Shown: in pieces, positions 25,966 to 34,926 of the stretch
Numbering within the stretch: the first letter of the stretch is position 1
Layout: each line of letters begins with the position of its first letter
Origin: an uncultured Candidatus Melainabacteria bacterium
GTDB lineage: Bacteria; Cyanobacteriota; Vampirovibrionia; Gastranaerophilales; Gastranaerophilaceae
Length of the DNA: 64,000 nt
Reading direction: 5' to 3'
NCBI GenBank assembly: GCA_932182025.1
Contig: CAKNXK010000010.1
Coordinates: 186,001-250,000, forward strand
Notes under the pieces: generated by a model
What the model was told of the DNA's origin: nothing
Seen by the model: only the letters and a program-made list of their open reading frames with translations
Database searches by the model: none
Made by a program: the position numbers and the translations under genes

Positions 25966-26634
25966 ATGAGGAAAGAAAAGAAAAAAATTGCTTACGTTTC
26001 AGACATTGAACATGGACCATGTTACAGCGGACAAGTTTCAGAATGTTTCTTATATGAAGACGGGACACTCGGTTTCACATCGGGCGATTTTCGTTGCTGG
26101 GGTTTCTATCTTGTAGATTATCACTTCAGAAACTATGGCTGCACTTATTGGCTGGCTGTCGAAAATCACTTGAGATATTTGCAAGAAAAAGACAATACAT
26201 ATTATTCAAAAATTGTTTCAATGTGTATGAAAGCGAGGAAATGGGAATTCATAAAATCAAAAATTCAAGAAGACCATGAATTTGTTCAAAAATACGGAGA
26301 GCCGCTTGAATTTGTTGAAATTGAAATTCCGAATATTTCTCCCTTTTGCCTTCTTGGTAATGTTTTTGCATTCGTAATCAACCCGAAATTTGCAGAATCA
26401 ACGCTCGTTGAATATAAAGCAAGAAATAAAAATGTTCAGCGTGCAAAGTATATTGACAAAATATTCAAAGAAGAAATTTTCACAACAGACAAAGTTTCAA
26501 ACAATATTGTAAAAATCGCATACAGCGAACAAGAACTCAAAGAAATTCTTGAAAAAGGTTATTCGGAAGCTGAACTGAAAGAACCTTCAGGAAGAATATT
26601 TCAAACTTATGCAAGGGGGCAAAATGGACTTTGA
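25966..26634 (+). CDS. hypothetical phage protein
   Basis: 222 residues, with aromatic- and Cys-rich N-terminal half (GPCYSGQVSECFLYEDGTLG, FRCWGFYLVDYHF) and a C-terminal helical part ending with repeated Glu-Leu segments (EQELKEILEKGYSEAELKE). Family unrecognised. Follows the HTH gene after a weak GGAG site. Confidence 0.5.
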   Translation: MRKEKKKIAYVSDIEHGPCYSGQVSECFLYEDGTLGFTSGDFRCWGFYLVDYHFRNYGCTYWLAVENHLRYLQEKDNTYYSKIVSMCMKARKWEFIKSKIQEDHEFVQKYGEPLEFVEIEIPNISPFCLLGNVFAFVINPKFAESTLVEYKARNKNVQRAKYIDKIFKEEIFTTDKVSNNIVKIAYSEQELKEILEKGYSEAELKEPSGRIFQTYARGQNGL

Positions 26635-26881
26635 AACAATAAAGAAATTAAAAGATTGTTGTTCTAGAGAAGCTGCACTTCGTGTGAATGTATATCCGAA
26701 ACAGATTGCTTCAGGCAAAATGACGCAGGAAAAAGCGGACGAAGAAATCAGGCTCATGCGGCTTGCTGCTGCGTGCTTCAACAAGTTACTTGAAGGGAAA
26801 GCTCCTGAAGTTCAAAAACAGCTTTTTGATGTCAAACCATACGAAGCCCCGAAAAAACAATCAATGTATGACGGGTATTGA
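26624..26881 (+). CDS. small helical hypothetical phage protein
   Basis: 85 residues from the ATG behind AAGGGGGC, overlapping the end of the previous gene. Helical throughout (MTQEKADEEIRLMRLAAACF), with a polar tail. Similar short proteins occur before late regions of phages; function unknown. Confidence 0.55.
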   Translation: MDFETIKKLKDCCSREAALRVNVYPKQIASGKMTQEKADEEIRLMRLAAACFNKLLEGKAPEVQKQLFDVKPYEAPKKQSMYDGY

Positions 26882-26884
26882 TAC

Positions 26885-27052
26885 ATGGCAGAAATTATCA
26901 GTTTTGACGATGAAAAGTTTCTGAAATTATATCACGCTCCCGCTGAATCTGAATACAACAACAAACGTGCAAGGTTGATATATAAAGCGTGTGAAATATG
27001 GTTCAGAATGAAAGAAAAAAAGAAGGAGAAAAAAGAAAATGAAAAGATTTGA
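26885..27052 (+). CDS. very small hypothetical phage protein
   Basis: 55 residues from an ATG three bases after the preceding stop: SFDDEKFLKLYHAPAESEYN and a Lys/Glu-rich tail. Coding character and tight packing support it; it overlaps the next gene by 14 bases. Confidence 0.45.
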   Translation: MAEIISFDDEKFLKLYHAPAESEYNNKRARLIYKACEIWFRMKEKKKEKKENEKI

Positions 27053-27215
27053 AGCATTGAAAACGCTGTCACTTGACGACTTTGCTCTCGCTCTTGTCTT
27101 TGATAAAGACGGGGAACAAAGGTCTGTTTGCACGATGTGTCAATGATTTGAAGAAAGCAATTGCGATGACCGCTGCTTGCAAGGTGTAACTGAATATTTA
27201 GAAAGAGAGGTTTAA
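27039..27215 (+). pseudogene. small Cys-rich phage protein interrupted by an in-frame TGA
   Basis: After a strong AAGGAGAAAA site, an ATG at 27039 opens 35 codons ending CTMCQ, then TGA at 27144-27146, then the same frame continues 22 codons (FEESNCDDRCLQGVTEYLER) to TAA at 27215. Phage proteins of this type have a four-Cys motif and end in YLE(R/S)EV, so the TGA splits a known domain; TGG (Trp) would fit. The rest of the window uses TGA as stop, so a nonsense mutation is the simplest reading; readthrough is an alternative. Confidence 0.6.
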
Positions 27216-27217
27216 AA

Positions 27218-27595
27218 ATGAAAAATATTCAAATTTTAAAAGAAATTATTGAAGCTGTTGAAAAGCATTCCGAATTTGAAGTCAAAAATTTTGATTCAAA
27301 CACGGCAGCAAGCAAAAACGATGAAGAAATTTTCTTCAATATTAAATTTTGTTTGAGAAAGAAAGAAATTGTTGAAACAAGAATTCCTGAAGTTCCAGCA
27401 GTTGAAATTCTTCCTGCGGGACCAGGTCCGAAAGAAGAAAATCAATCTGAAGAACCTGTTCCGGGAGAAGAATTCAAAACAGAGCCTGCGGAAATTATTC
27501 CTGAAGAAGTTTCTGAAATCCCGGAACCTTGTTGCGAGGAAGAAGAAATTCCAAAAAAGAAAAAGAAAAATGCTGACGAGAAAAAAATGTGTTGA
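27218..27595 (+). CDS. hypothetical protein with shared Pro/Glu linker
   Basis: 125 residues. Residues 1-48 form a small globular domain; the rest is disordered, Pro/Glu-rich, and ends in a Lys run. ILPAGPGPKEENQ near 68-80 is shared with RecT (52 bp, three mismatches), and EEPVPGEE matches the linker of the gene at 24839. The protein looks like a scaffold or adaptor made of moved linker pieces. Function unknown. Confidence 0.5.
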   Translation: MKNIQILKEIIEAVEKHSEFEVKNFDSNTAASKNDEEIFFNIKFCLRKKEIVETRIPEVPAVEILPAGPGPKEENQSEEPVPGEEFKTEPAEIIPEEVSEIPEPCCEEEEIPKKKKKNADEKKMC

Positions 27596-27716
27596 TTGCG
27601 TAAATTGCTATAACGACGACAAAGTTGACGAATTAAAATGCTGCAAGGGTAACAAAAAAATAATTTCAGAATATACTCGTGCGACCTTTTGCGACGACTA
27701 TCATGCAAGACAATAA
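27570..27716 (+). CDS. small zinc-ribbon-like Cys protein
   Basis: 48 residues overlapping the end of the previous gene. CVDCVNC, then CC and a later Cys, suggests a metal site, and the end FCDDYHARQ resembles other short phage zinc proteins. Real start likely the ATG at 27570; no clear ribosome site, so coupling is assumed. Confidence 0.45.
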   Translation: MLTRKKCVDCVNCYNDDKVDELKCCKGNKKIISEYTRATFCDDYHARQ

Positions 27717-27726
27717 AGGAGAAAAT

Positions 27727-27936
27727 ATGAACGATATTACAAGACAAACTTTGTTTATTATGTTTATTATGTTTTTTATAATCTTGGCAATGTGGAAATT
27801 CACAGAGATTCTCTTTTTGCTAACTATAAAATTATATTGCTGGAATGCTGGTTTTACTGCAATATTATTTTTCTGTATTTTTGTTTTTCAAATACGATAC
27901 AACGCATACAAAAGAAAAATTGAAGCTCAAAAATAA
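27727..27936 (+). CDS. small membrane protein with two hydrophobic segments
   Basis: 69 residues after AAGGAGAAAAT. Two membrane helices (about 8-34 and 41-57) and a basic C-terminus. It is the last early gene before a terminator. A holin-like or inner-membrane early function is possible, but the lysis genes are elsewhere. Confidence 0.55.
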   Translation: MNDITRQTLFIMFIMFFIILAMWKFTEILFLLTIKLYCWNAGFTAILFFCIFVFQIRYNAYKRKIEAQK

Positions 27937-27965
27937 TTTGTTAAGCATTGTAAACCTATAAAAGA

Positions 27966-27989
27966 AGCGGCTTTCAGGTCGCTTTTTTT
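27966..27989 (+). terminator. terminator ending the early operon
   Basis: AGCGGC (27966-27971), loop TTTCAG, GTCGCT (27978-27983), then six or more T. It separates early from late genes. Confidence 0.75.
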
Positions 27990-27993
27990 ATTT

Positions 27994-28027
27994 GTACCCG
28001 GACGGGTACGCTAAAATCATTTATAAT
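27994..28027 (+). promoter_or_regulatory. late-gene promoter region with palindrome
   Basis: GTACCC-GGAC-GGGTAC at 27994-28009 is a palindrome; TATAAT follows at 28022-28027. No TTGACA-like box is at the right distance, so the palindrome may be an activator site replacing the -35. It lies just before the first late gene. Confidence 0.55.
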
Positions 28028-28086
28028 GGTTTATGACAAGAGGTTTTCAGCCCTTGAAAGCCTACCTTGTTAAATAAGGAATTGCT

Positions 28087-28608
28087 ATGTCTTTTTTATG
28101 CTGCGGGGTGAAATACTCAAAAAACGATATTGAAACTTTTCAATGTATTGAAACAGATTTGATTCGTAATTTTACAAAGAAGAAAATCGGAGAAAGCAAA
28201 GTTGTCAAACAAGTTGTTGAAACTCTGCTTTGCAAAAAGTGTTATTGTATAAAGGTTCACAATAAATTTTTCGGACGTGCTGCAAACGGCAAAATGAAAG
28301 TTCTTACTGTTGAAAAATTGCAAGATAACATTCACACAGGTAAAATTGACCCGAAAACAGGGAATGAAATCATTCTCAATGCTGCAACCGATTTTCTAAT
28401 GCAAACAGAAAAAATCAGAATCAGACAGCCGCAAAAAGAACCAGTCAAAAGAATTCCGTTCGCAAAAAATATTGACTTGTGTTATGGAAAAGTTATTGAC
28501 AATTACACGCAGCGTGCAAGATATATCAATGAGCAAGGCTGGGGACACAATTCCGAAAAAATTCATTCAGGTTGCAAAATTGAAAAATTGCAACTTTCAA
28601 AAGTTTAG
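28087..28608 (+). CDS. hypothetical phage protein with Cys-rich N-terminus
   Basis: 173 residues. LCCGVKY and CKKCYCIK suggest a zinc ribbon near residues 4-58; the C-terminal half is basic with YTQRARYINEQGWGH. It is alone between two terminators, just before terminase, a place often held by a late regulator or an HNH protein; no HNH motif is seen. Function unknown. Confidence 0.55.
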   Translation: MSFLCCGVKYSKNDIETFQCIETDLIRNFTKKKIGESKVVKQVVETLLCKKCYCIKVHNKFFGRAANGKMKVLTVEKLQDNIHTGKIDPKTGNEIILNAATDFLMQTEKIRIRQPQKEPVKRIPFAKNIDLCYGKVIDNYTQRARYINEQGWGHNSEKIHSGCKIEKLQLSKV

Positions 28609-28636
28609 CATATTAAGTGAAAGACATTAAGTTCAC

Positions 28637-28660
28637 AGAACCCGCAAAGGGTTCTTTTTT
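28637..28660 (+). terminator. terminator before the terminase genes
   Basis: AGAACCC (28637-28643), loop GCAAA, GGGTTCT (28649-28655), then T-run to 28660. It ends the 28087 gene; the terminase ATG at 28669 is only eight bases after it. Confidence 0.85.
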
Positions 28661-28668
28661 ATTAAATT

Positions 28669-29208
28669 ATGGCAAAAGAAAAAGACGTGAAAATAATTGC
28701 TGGCAAAGTTTGCGTTTCGACTTCCGCATTATATGAAATACTTGACGTAAACGAATCAACGCTTGTTCGCTGGGCGGAAAGAGGGTGTCCGAAAGTTCAG
28801 CGGGGCTGGTGGTCGATTAAAGATGTTCTTGACTGGAGAAATGCTTCCTTCAAAGCAATGACAGAAAATGACATTGACAAAATGAGCATTTCAGAGAAAA
28901 AAACCTATTATGACGGAAAAGTCAAAGAAGCACAGCTTGAAGCCTTAAACCTGAAGAACAAAATTGCTCAAGGTGATTACATTGCAAAAGGCGAAATCGT
29001 TGAAGAACTTCAGCGTTTTCTCGTTGTTCTTAAACGGTCAATGCTGGGCTTTTCAAGAAAAATTGCTGCTGATTTGTCGCACTTGGTTGAAGAAACTGAA
29101 GCTCGCAGAATTGGCAAACTTGTTTCAGAAACAACAGCAAGCGTTCTTGAGCAATTGAGCATTGACGGTGTATATGAAGCAAAAAGAAACAAAAAAATCA
29201 AAGAATAA
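28669..29208 (+). CDS. terminase small subunit, Nu1-like
   Basis: 179 residues. Binds the packaging site and recruits the large subunit. The N-terminal winged helix (VSTSALYEILDVNESTLVRW, then KVQRGWWSIKDVLDW) is like lambda Nu1; the C-terminal helices would bind the large subunit. Oddly, the start follows a terminator T-run with no Shine-Dalgarno, so the mRNA must come from further upstream or translation starts atypically. Overlaps the large subunit gene. Confidence 0.85.
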   Translation: MAKEKDVKIIAGKVCVSTSALYEILDVNESTLVRWAERGCPKVQRGWWSIKDVLDWRNASFKAMTENDIDKMSISEKKTYYDGKVKEAQLEALNLKNKIAQGDYIAKGEIVEELQRFLVVLKRSMLGFSRKIAADLSHLVEETEARRIGKLVSETTASVLEQLSIDGVYEAKRNKKIKE

Positions 29209-31048
29209 AGCCGGGAAATACATTCCGCCTTCTTGGATAAAAGAAGCCCTTAAAACTCTTAAACCGCCTGAACAAATTTCTGTCAGCGATTATTCAGACA
29301 AAAACAGAATTCTTGGTTCTGAAAATGCAGAACCGGGCAAATGGAACACATCAAGAACCCCTTATTTAAAAGTTATCATGGACACATACAATGACCCTGA
29401 TGTTGAGGAAGTCGGGTTTGTTAAACCGACACAGGTCGGAGGAACAGAAGCTCTCAACAACATGGTCGGTTATGCTGTCGCACAGGAAGCAACATCAAAC
29501 TTGATTGTTCTTCCGACAACAGACCTTGCAGACTATTCTTCAGCAAAAAGAATTCAACCGATGATTCGTTTGAATTCTGACCTGAAGGAAAAATGGGACG
29601 AACAAGGTTCAAAACTTTCTGAATTGAATTTCAAAAATGGTGCAAGTGTATATTTTAGCGGAGCAAATTCTCCGTCAAGCCTTGCTTCAAAACCGATTAA
29701 AAATTGTTTGTTTGATGAAGTTGACAAATATCCGCTTTTTTCAGGAAAAGAAGCTGATCCGATTTCACTTGCTAAACAAAGACAAATGACCTTCAAGGCT
29801 GACAAATTTTCTTTTGCAGCTTCAACTCCGACAACAAAAATCGGGGCAATTTGGAAGATTTGGCTCGCTGCGGACCGTCGCTTTGAATATTATGTCCCAT
29901 GCCCGCACTGCGGACACTTTCAAACTTTCAAGTTTAAAAACGGCATAAAATGGGACAAAGACGCAAAAACAGCAGATGAAAGAAAAGAAACTGCTTACTA
30001 TGAATGTGAACATTGTCGTCAAAAAATAACAGACCGTCACAAACAGTCAATGCTGCGGGCTGGAGTTTGGAAAGATATTGACACGGGCGAAGTTTACGAA
30101 AAAATAAAAAAACGAAAAAGAAAAATTGCATTCCGAATCAATGCAATATATTCTCCGTGGGTTTCATTCGGTGACGTTGCTTACGAATTTACGCGGTCAA
30201 AAAATTTCCCTGAAAAATTGATGAACTTTGTCAATTCTTGGCTTGCTGAACCGTGGGAACAGACAGAAGTCAAAATGAATTCAAAGGTCGTGCTTGATAG
30301 ACAAACAGGGCTTGAAGAAAATATCATTCCTGACGCTGCTCAAATTTTGACCGCAGGAATTGACGTTCAAAAAGATTGTTTCTACTACGCAATAAGAGCG
30401 TGGGGAGCATATATGACATCGTGGGGAATAACTCACGGACAAACGTTCTCGTGGTCGGAACTTGAAGCGATAATGAACAGAGCTTTTCAAAAAGAAAGCG
30501 GGGAGTTTGTTCAAGTCAACCTTGCTGCGATAGATTCAGGCGACCAGACTGACGATGTTTATGACCTTTGTGCAATGGCTCAAGACTGGCTTGTTCCGAT
30601 AAAAGGGAGCAGCCGTCCTATGCTATCACGTTTTAAAGTCAGCATGATTGACAGAGTAAATTCAAAAGCACACGGCTTGCGACTTTATATTGTTGACGGC
30701 GGTCAATATAAAGATATGATTGCAGCCCGTCTGAACCGCTCGAATGGTCGAGGTTCTTTCATGGTGTTCAATGGTTGTGACGAAGAATATGCAGAGCAAC
30801 TTTGTTCTGAAGAAAAAGTTCCTGCAAAAAACGGCGGTTTTATATGGCAGCCGAAAACATCACATATAAACAATCACTTTTTGGATTGCGAAGTTTATGC
30901 TTCTTTAGCAGCAGACCTTCTCAATGTTAGATATTTGGAAGATTTGCAAGCAACGCAGAATTTCACAAAAGCAGAAACCCAACAATCTGCAAGTCTTGTT
31001 CAGAACCCTGAAAGCTGGATTCACACTCCGCAAAGTTGGTTGAAATAA
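29174..31048 (+). CDS. terminase large subunit, GpA family
   Basis: 624 residues, usual GpA length. The ATPase domain shows VGFVKPTQVGGTEALNNMVGY near 75 (Walker A-like), NCLFDEVDKYP (Walker B with catalytic Glu) and FAASTPTTKIGAIW; a zinc-binding CPHCGHF and CEHCRQK pair follows; the nuclease part begins near TAGIDVQKDCFYYAIRAWG with Asp residues. GpA enzymes cut cos sites, so cohesive ends are predicted. I chose the ATG at 29174, four codons after a TTG. Confidence 0.95.
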   Translation: MKQKETKKSKNKAGKYIPPSWIKEALKTLKPPEQISVSDYSDKNRILGSENAEPGKWNTSRTPYLKVIMDTYNDPDVEEVGFVKPTQVGGTEALNNMVGYAVAQEATSNLIVLPTTDLADYSSAKRIQPMIRLNSDLKEKWDEQGSKLSELNFKNGASVYFSGANSPSSLASKPIKNCLFDEVDKYPLFSGKEADPISLAKQRQMTFKADKFSFAASTPTTKIGAIWKIWLAADRRFEYYVPCPHCGHFQTFKFKNGIKWDKDAKTADERKETAYYECEHCRQKITDRHKQSMLRAGVWKDIDTGEVYEKIKKRKRKIAFRINAIYSPWVSFGDVAYEFTRSKNFPEKLMNFVNSWLAEPWEQTEVKMNSKVVLDRQTGLEENIIPDAAQILTAGIDVQKDCFYYAIRAWGAYMTSWGITHGQTFSWSELEAIMNRAFQKESGEFVQVNLAAIDSGDQTDDVYDLCAMAQDWLVPIKGSSRPMLSRFKVSMIDRVNSKAHGLRLYIVDGGQYKDMIAARLNRSNGRGSFMVFNGCDEEYAEQLCSEEKVPAKNGGFIWQPKTSHINNHFLDCEVYASLAADLLNVRYLEDLQATQNFTKAETQQSASLVQNPESWIHTPQSWLK

Positions 31049-31057
31049 GGAGAAAAT

Positions 31058-31273
31058 ATGAACAACTTACAAGAACAACTTCAACAAATAAACAAAGCGA
31101 TTTCAGCAATTGAAGGCGGCTGTCAAGAATACACAATCAACGGAAGACGATTTGTTCGTCCCGACTTGTCAAAATTGTATTCAGAAAGAGCTGCAATCAA
31201 TTCGCAAATTGCAGCAGAACAGAACAACGGAATCGGGTTGAACACTTTTGTTGCTCGTTTTGATAGAAGGTAA
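31058..31273 (+). CDS. head-tail joining protein, gpW-like
   Basis: 71 residues, the size of lambda gpW (68). EYTINGRRFVRPDLSKLYSE is the short hairpin plus second helix of the fold. It sits between terminase and portal, exactly as W does in lambda. gpW plugs the portal after packaging. Confidence 0.8.
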   Translation: MNNLQEQLQQINKAISAIEGGCQEYTINGRRFVRPDLSKLYSERAAINSQIAAEQNNGIGLNTFVARFDRR

Positions 31274-31278
31274 AAAGT

Positions 31279-32790
31279 ATGGAACAGAAACAGAAAAGAA
31301 ATAATTTGAATATTCTCGACAAGGCAATATCTTTTATTGCTCCGCGTGCTGGTTTTGAACGACTGGCATGGAGAAACGCTGCAAGAAGTTATGATTCAGG
31401 AAGTACAAACAGACTGAATTCAGGCTGGACACCTGTCAATGCTCCAGCGGAAACGGTCAATCAAACTCAAAGAGATTTGCTTCGTGCAAGAGCAAGAGAT
31501 CTTGAAAGAAATGCCGATATTGCTGAAGCAATTGTCGGAGCTTTTGAAAGAAATGTTGTCGGAATTGGAATGCAAATTCAAGCGAAACCATTCAAGAAAG
31601 ACGGCACTGAAGACAAAGAACTTGCTCAAAAAATGGAAGATATTTTCTACGATTGGAGCAATAAGGAAAATTGCGACGTTGCGGGCGAACTTTGTTTTGA
31701 AGAAATGCAAGAAATGATTGTTCGCAGAAAAATTGTTGACGGCGGCATTCTCGCTGTTATGTCTGACAACCCTTATTCAAAACAAGGAATTCAATTCATG
31801 TTGCAGCTTCGCGAAGTTGACGAAATTGACGGAAATAAATTTTCTTATCAATTAAATGAAAACGGAAATCGAATCATCAACGGAATTGAAGTCAACAAAT
31901 ACAACAAACCCGTTGCGTACTGGTTGAAAAACATTACTCCCGACGGATTGCAAATCGGAGAAAGTCAAAGAGTTGCCGCAAGTCGCGTTTTGTATATACG
32001 AAAGAAGAAAAGACCTTCACAAATTAGAGAAGTGTCAAAACTTGCTTCCACTGCGGACCGCATTCGCGATGTCAACGAATATTCTGAAGCTGTTTCAATC
32101 AAAGAACGTGTTCTTGCGTGTTTATCTGTTTTTATTAAGAAAACTATTCCGGGCGGGGGTGTTGGACGTGGTAGCACTCCGACAAATCAAAAGGACGCTT
32201 CAACTGGTTACGGAACAAAAACACTTGCTCCGGGTATGATTACAGAATTACAACCGGGCGACGATGTTGCTTCTGTCAATCCTTCAGGACAAGCAAGTAA
32301 TGCAAAAGAATTTATTACTTCACAACAGCGACTTTCTGCAAGCGGTCAAGGTTTATCTTATGAAGCAGCTTCAAGAGATATGTCACAAGTGAATTATTCT
32401 TCTGCTCGTCAAGGTATGCTCGAAGACCGCAAGACGTATGAAAGCGAACAAGAGTTCCTGAAGCGTCATTTTTGCCGCCCTGTTTATCGTGAAGTTATCA
32501 CGCAAGCTGTTCTTGCCGGGAAGCTGCACATTCCTGATTTTTTTGAAAATAAAGAAAATTATTTGTATCACAACTGGATTGCTCCGGGTATGAGTTGGAT
32601 TGACCCTCAAAAAGAAGTAAACGCAAACAAAGTTGCTCTTGAAACAAATCAAACAACACTTGCTCAAATTTGTTCGCAAAACGGTCAGGACTGGAGAGAA
32701 GTTGCAACTCAAAGAGCTGAAGAAATCAATTTCATGAACAATCTTAATAAAAAGAAAGGGCAGAAAAATGACAAAGAAACGAAAGAATAA
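31279..32790 (+). CDS. portal protein, lambda gpB family
   Basis: 503 residues. Forms the dodecameric channel for DNA at one capsid vertex. Family features: N-terminal NAARSYDSGSTNRLNSGW, ERNVVGIGMQIQAKP near 95, the REVDEIDGNK stretch and the conserved SYEAASRDMSQVNYSSARQG near 365. Length is normal. Its last 23 bases overlap the protease/capsid gene. Confidence 0.95.
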   Translation: MEQKQKRNNLNILDKAISFIAPRAGFERLAWRNAARSYDSGSTNRLNSGWTPVNAPAETVNQTQRDLLRARARDLERNADIAEAIVGAFERNVVGIGMQIQAKPFKKDGTEDKELAQKMEDIFYDWSNKENCDVAGELCFEEMQEMIVRRKIVDGGILAVMSDNPYSKQGIQFMLQLREVDEIDGNKFSYQLNENGNRIINGIEVNKYNKPVAYWLKNITPDGLQIGESQRVAASRVLYIRKKKRPSQIREVSKLASTADRIRDVNEYSEAVSIKERVLACLSVFIKKTIPGGGVGRGSTPTNQKDASTGYGTKTLAPGMITELQPGDDVASVNPSGQASNAKEFITSQQRLSASGQGLSYEAASRDMSQVNYSSARQGMLEDRKTYESEQEFLKRHFCRPVYREVITQAVLAGKLHIPDFFENKENYLYHNWIAPGMSWIDPQKEVNANKVALETNQTTLAQICSQNGQDWREVATQRAEEINFMNNLNKKKGQKNDKETKE

Positions 32791-34891
32791 AAAGAGGGTT
32801 CAAAATATGCCCTGCTTTTTTACGCGAGATTTGAATTCTGACAAAAACAAACCGAAAGCAGTTGTTGCTCGGAATGAGAAACCGCCGTTGAATACACGCT
32901 GCGAAAGAACATTCGCTTTTGAAGTTCGAGAAATTGACGAAGAAAACAGAAAAGTTCATGTTTCGTTTTCAAGCGAAAAACCTGTTGAACGCTGGTTCGG
33001 GGCTGAAATATTGTGTCACGACGCTTCAGCTGTTCAGCTTGATAGAATTCGCGAACTCGGAGCTTCGTTGTTCAACCACAATCGCGATATACTTGTCGGA
33101 ATTCCTGAAAATGTTGTTTTGAATGAAACAGAAAGAAGATGTCACGCAGACATTATCTTTGACGACGACGAAGAAAGCGAAAGAATTTTCAGGAAAGTCA
33201 AAAAAGGTTTTCTTCGCGGGATTTCAGTCGGTTATTCGGTTGAATGCTGGGAAGAAGTCAAAGCTGGAGCAACATCATCAAACGGACGTTTCACAGGTCC
33301 CGCTTATGTTGCTACAAAATGGACACCGCTTGAAATTTCTTTTGTTACTGTCCCGGCTGATACCGATGTCGGAGTAAACAGAGAAGTTGAAGAATTTACA
33401 AATATAAAAAATGTACATCGTACGGAAAGGGAAAGAAACATGGGTTTACAAGAACTATGCAGACAATTAGGTCTTAATTATGATGATTTAATTGCAAGAG
33501 GTTTTTCTGAGGCAGAAATTCGTTCTATGTGTTCACAGATTCAGAAAAGAGCTGAAGAAACAGCAGACGAAGAAGACGCTGAAAAGAAGAAAAAAGAAAA
33601 GGACGAAAACGAAAAAGCAGCTGCAATTGCTTCTGTAAGAGCTGAAGAAATGCAGAGAGCAACTGAAATCGTTTCAATGTGCAGAGATTTTGAACTTGAT
33701 TCTGCTGACTATATCAAGGAAGGCAAATCTGTTGACGAAGTCCGTTCAATTATTCTGAACAAAGTCAAAACCGAAAGAGCTGCTCTTGCTGCTGGCAATG
33801 TTCAAATTGTCGGAGAAGCTGAAGCAGACAAAATCAGAGCAGCTGCTGTTGACGGTTTGCTTTTAAGAGCGAATATGATCAGAGAAGCTGACGCTGACAA
33901 ATCTGCAAATGATTTTCGTTCAATGAGTATGCGTGATTTAGCCGTTGAATGCTTATCTCGCGAAGGTGTTTCAAATGCTCACAGGCTATCTGATGAAGAA
34001 TTATTCCGCAGAGCAGTAACTCCTGACAGTCAGTTCGTTTCTATTGTTGACAACACTGTTAAAAAATCAATGGCGACAGCGTACAGAGGAGCTGAACCGA
34101 CATTCGACAAATGGTGCGGAGTTGGAAGCAATTCAGATTTCAAAGAAACTGCTCGTTATCAATTATCAGAAGCAGGAGAGCTTCTTCCATTAAGTCAAAC
34201 AGGTGAAATCAAATTTGACGAAATGAAAGACAGCAAAGCAACAACTAAAGTGTTGACTTATGCTCGCGGCTTTGGTTTCACCCGTCAAGCTCTAATCAAT
34301 GACGATTTGGGAGTTTTGACAAAAATTCCTGCAACTTATGTCAGAGCTGCACTTCGTGGAAGAAATAAACTTGTTTATAAAACACTTGCAGGCGGCAAGA
34401 CTTATGACGGAAAACTTTTGTTCCATGCGGATCATAACAACACAGGAATAGCAGGAAAACTTTCAATTGCCACTCTTTCAGAGTTGACAAAACTTATGAG
34501 AAAGCAGAAAAACATTCGAGGTGTTGAAACTCTCAACAACAAACCTGAATTTCTCATTGTTCCTGCGGCTCTTGAAGCAGATGCTGCTCAATTGTTAGTT
34601 TCAACAGCTGACCCTGCTGCAAACAATTCAGGTGTTGCGAACATATACAGAAATTCTTTGAATTTAATCGTTGACGCAGAACTTGACGACTATTCAGAAA
34701 CTCAATACTATGTTGCAGCAAATTCAGCAGATGTTGACACAATCGAAGTGACATATTTGAACGGTAATAAACAACCGATTCTTGAATCTCAAGTCGGTTT
34801 CGATTTTGTCGGTATTCGTTGGAGAATTCTTGACGACTTCGGTGTTTCCGCTCTTGATTACAGAGGACTTGCAACAAACATCGGAAAATAA
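32768..34891 (+). CDS. prohead protease fused to major capsid protein
   Basis: 707 residues. Residues about 40-200 are an S78/HK97-type prohead protease-like domain (HVSFSSEKPVERWFGAEIL, GASLFNHNRDILVG with catalytic-type His, RGISVGYSV and WTPLEISFVTVPADTDVG with the Ser region). Residues about 225-330 are a helical scaffold-like, Glu-rich part. The capsid domain follows from about 400 (RAVTPDSQF, PTFDKWCGVGSNSDFKETA, YARGFGFTRQALINDDLGVL), of Mu gpT-like HK97 fold. So protease, scaffold and capsid are one chain, presumably self-cleaved in the prohead. Confidence 0.9.
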   Translation: MTKKRKNKKRVQNMPCFFTRDLNSDKNKPKAVVARNEKPPLNTRCERTFAFEVREIDEENRKVHVSFSSEKPVERWFGAEILCHDASAVQLDRIRELGASLFNHNRDILVGIPENVVLNETERRCHADIIFDDDEESERIFRKVKKGFLRGISVGYSVECWEEVKAGATSSNGRFTGPAYVATKWTPLEISFVTVPADTDVGVNREVEEFTNIKNVHRTERERNMGLQELCRQLGLNYDDLIARGFSEAEIRSMCSQIQKRAEETADEEDAEKKKKEKDENEKAAAIASVRAEEMQRATEIVSMCRDFELDSADYIKEGKSVDEVRSIILNKVKTERAALAAGNVQIVGEAEADKIRAAAVDGLLLRANMIREADADKSANDFRSMSMRDLAVECLSREGVSNAHRLSDEELFRRAVTPDSQFVSIVDNTVKKSMATAYRGAEPTFDKWCGVGSNSDFKETARYQLSEAGELLPLSQTGEIKFDEMKDSKATTKVLTYARGFGFTRQALINDDLGVLTKIPATYVRAALRGRNKLVYKTLAGGKTYDGKLLFHADHNNTGIAGKLSIATLSELTKLMRKQKNIRGVETLNNKPEFLIVPAALEADAAQLLVSTADPAANNSGVANIYRNSLNLIVDAELDDYSETQYYVAANSADVDTIEVTYLNGNKQPILESQVGFDFVGIRWRILDDFGVSALDYRGLATNIGK

Positions 34892-34926
34892 ACCCGCAAA
34901 GACGCACTGCGTCAATGCCGAAAGTT

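Noticed and set aside
27039..27215. Genome-wide TGA recoding
   Set aside because: Many clear genes here end in TGA next to overlapping starts (for example the helicase loader and the integrase), so TGA is a normal stop.
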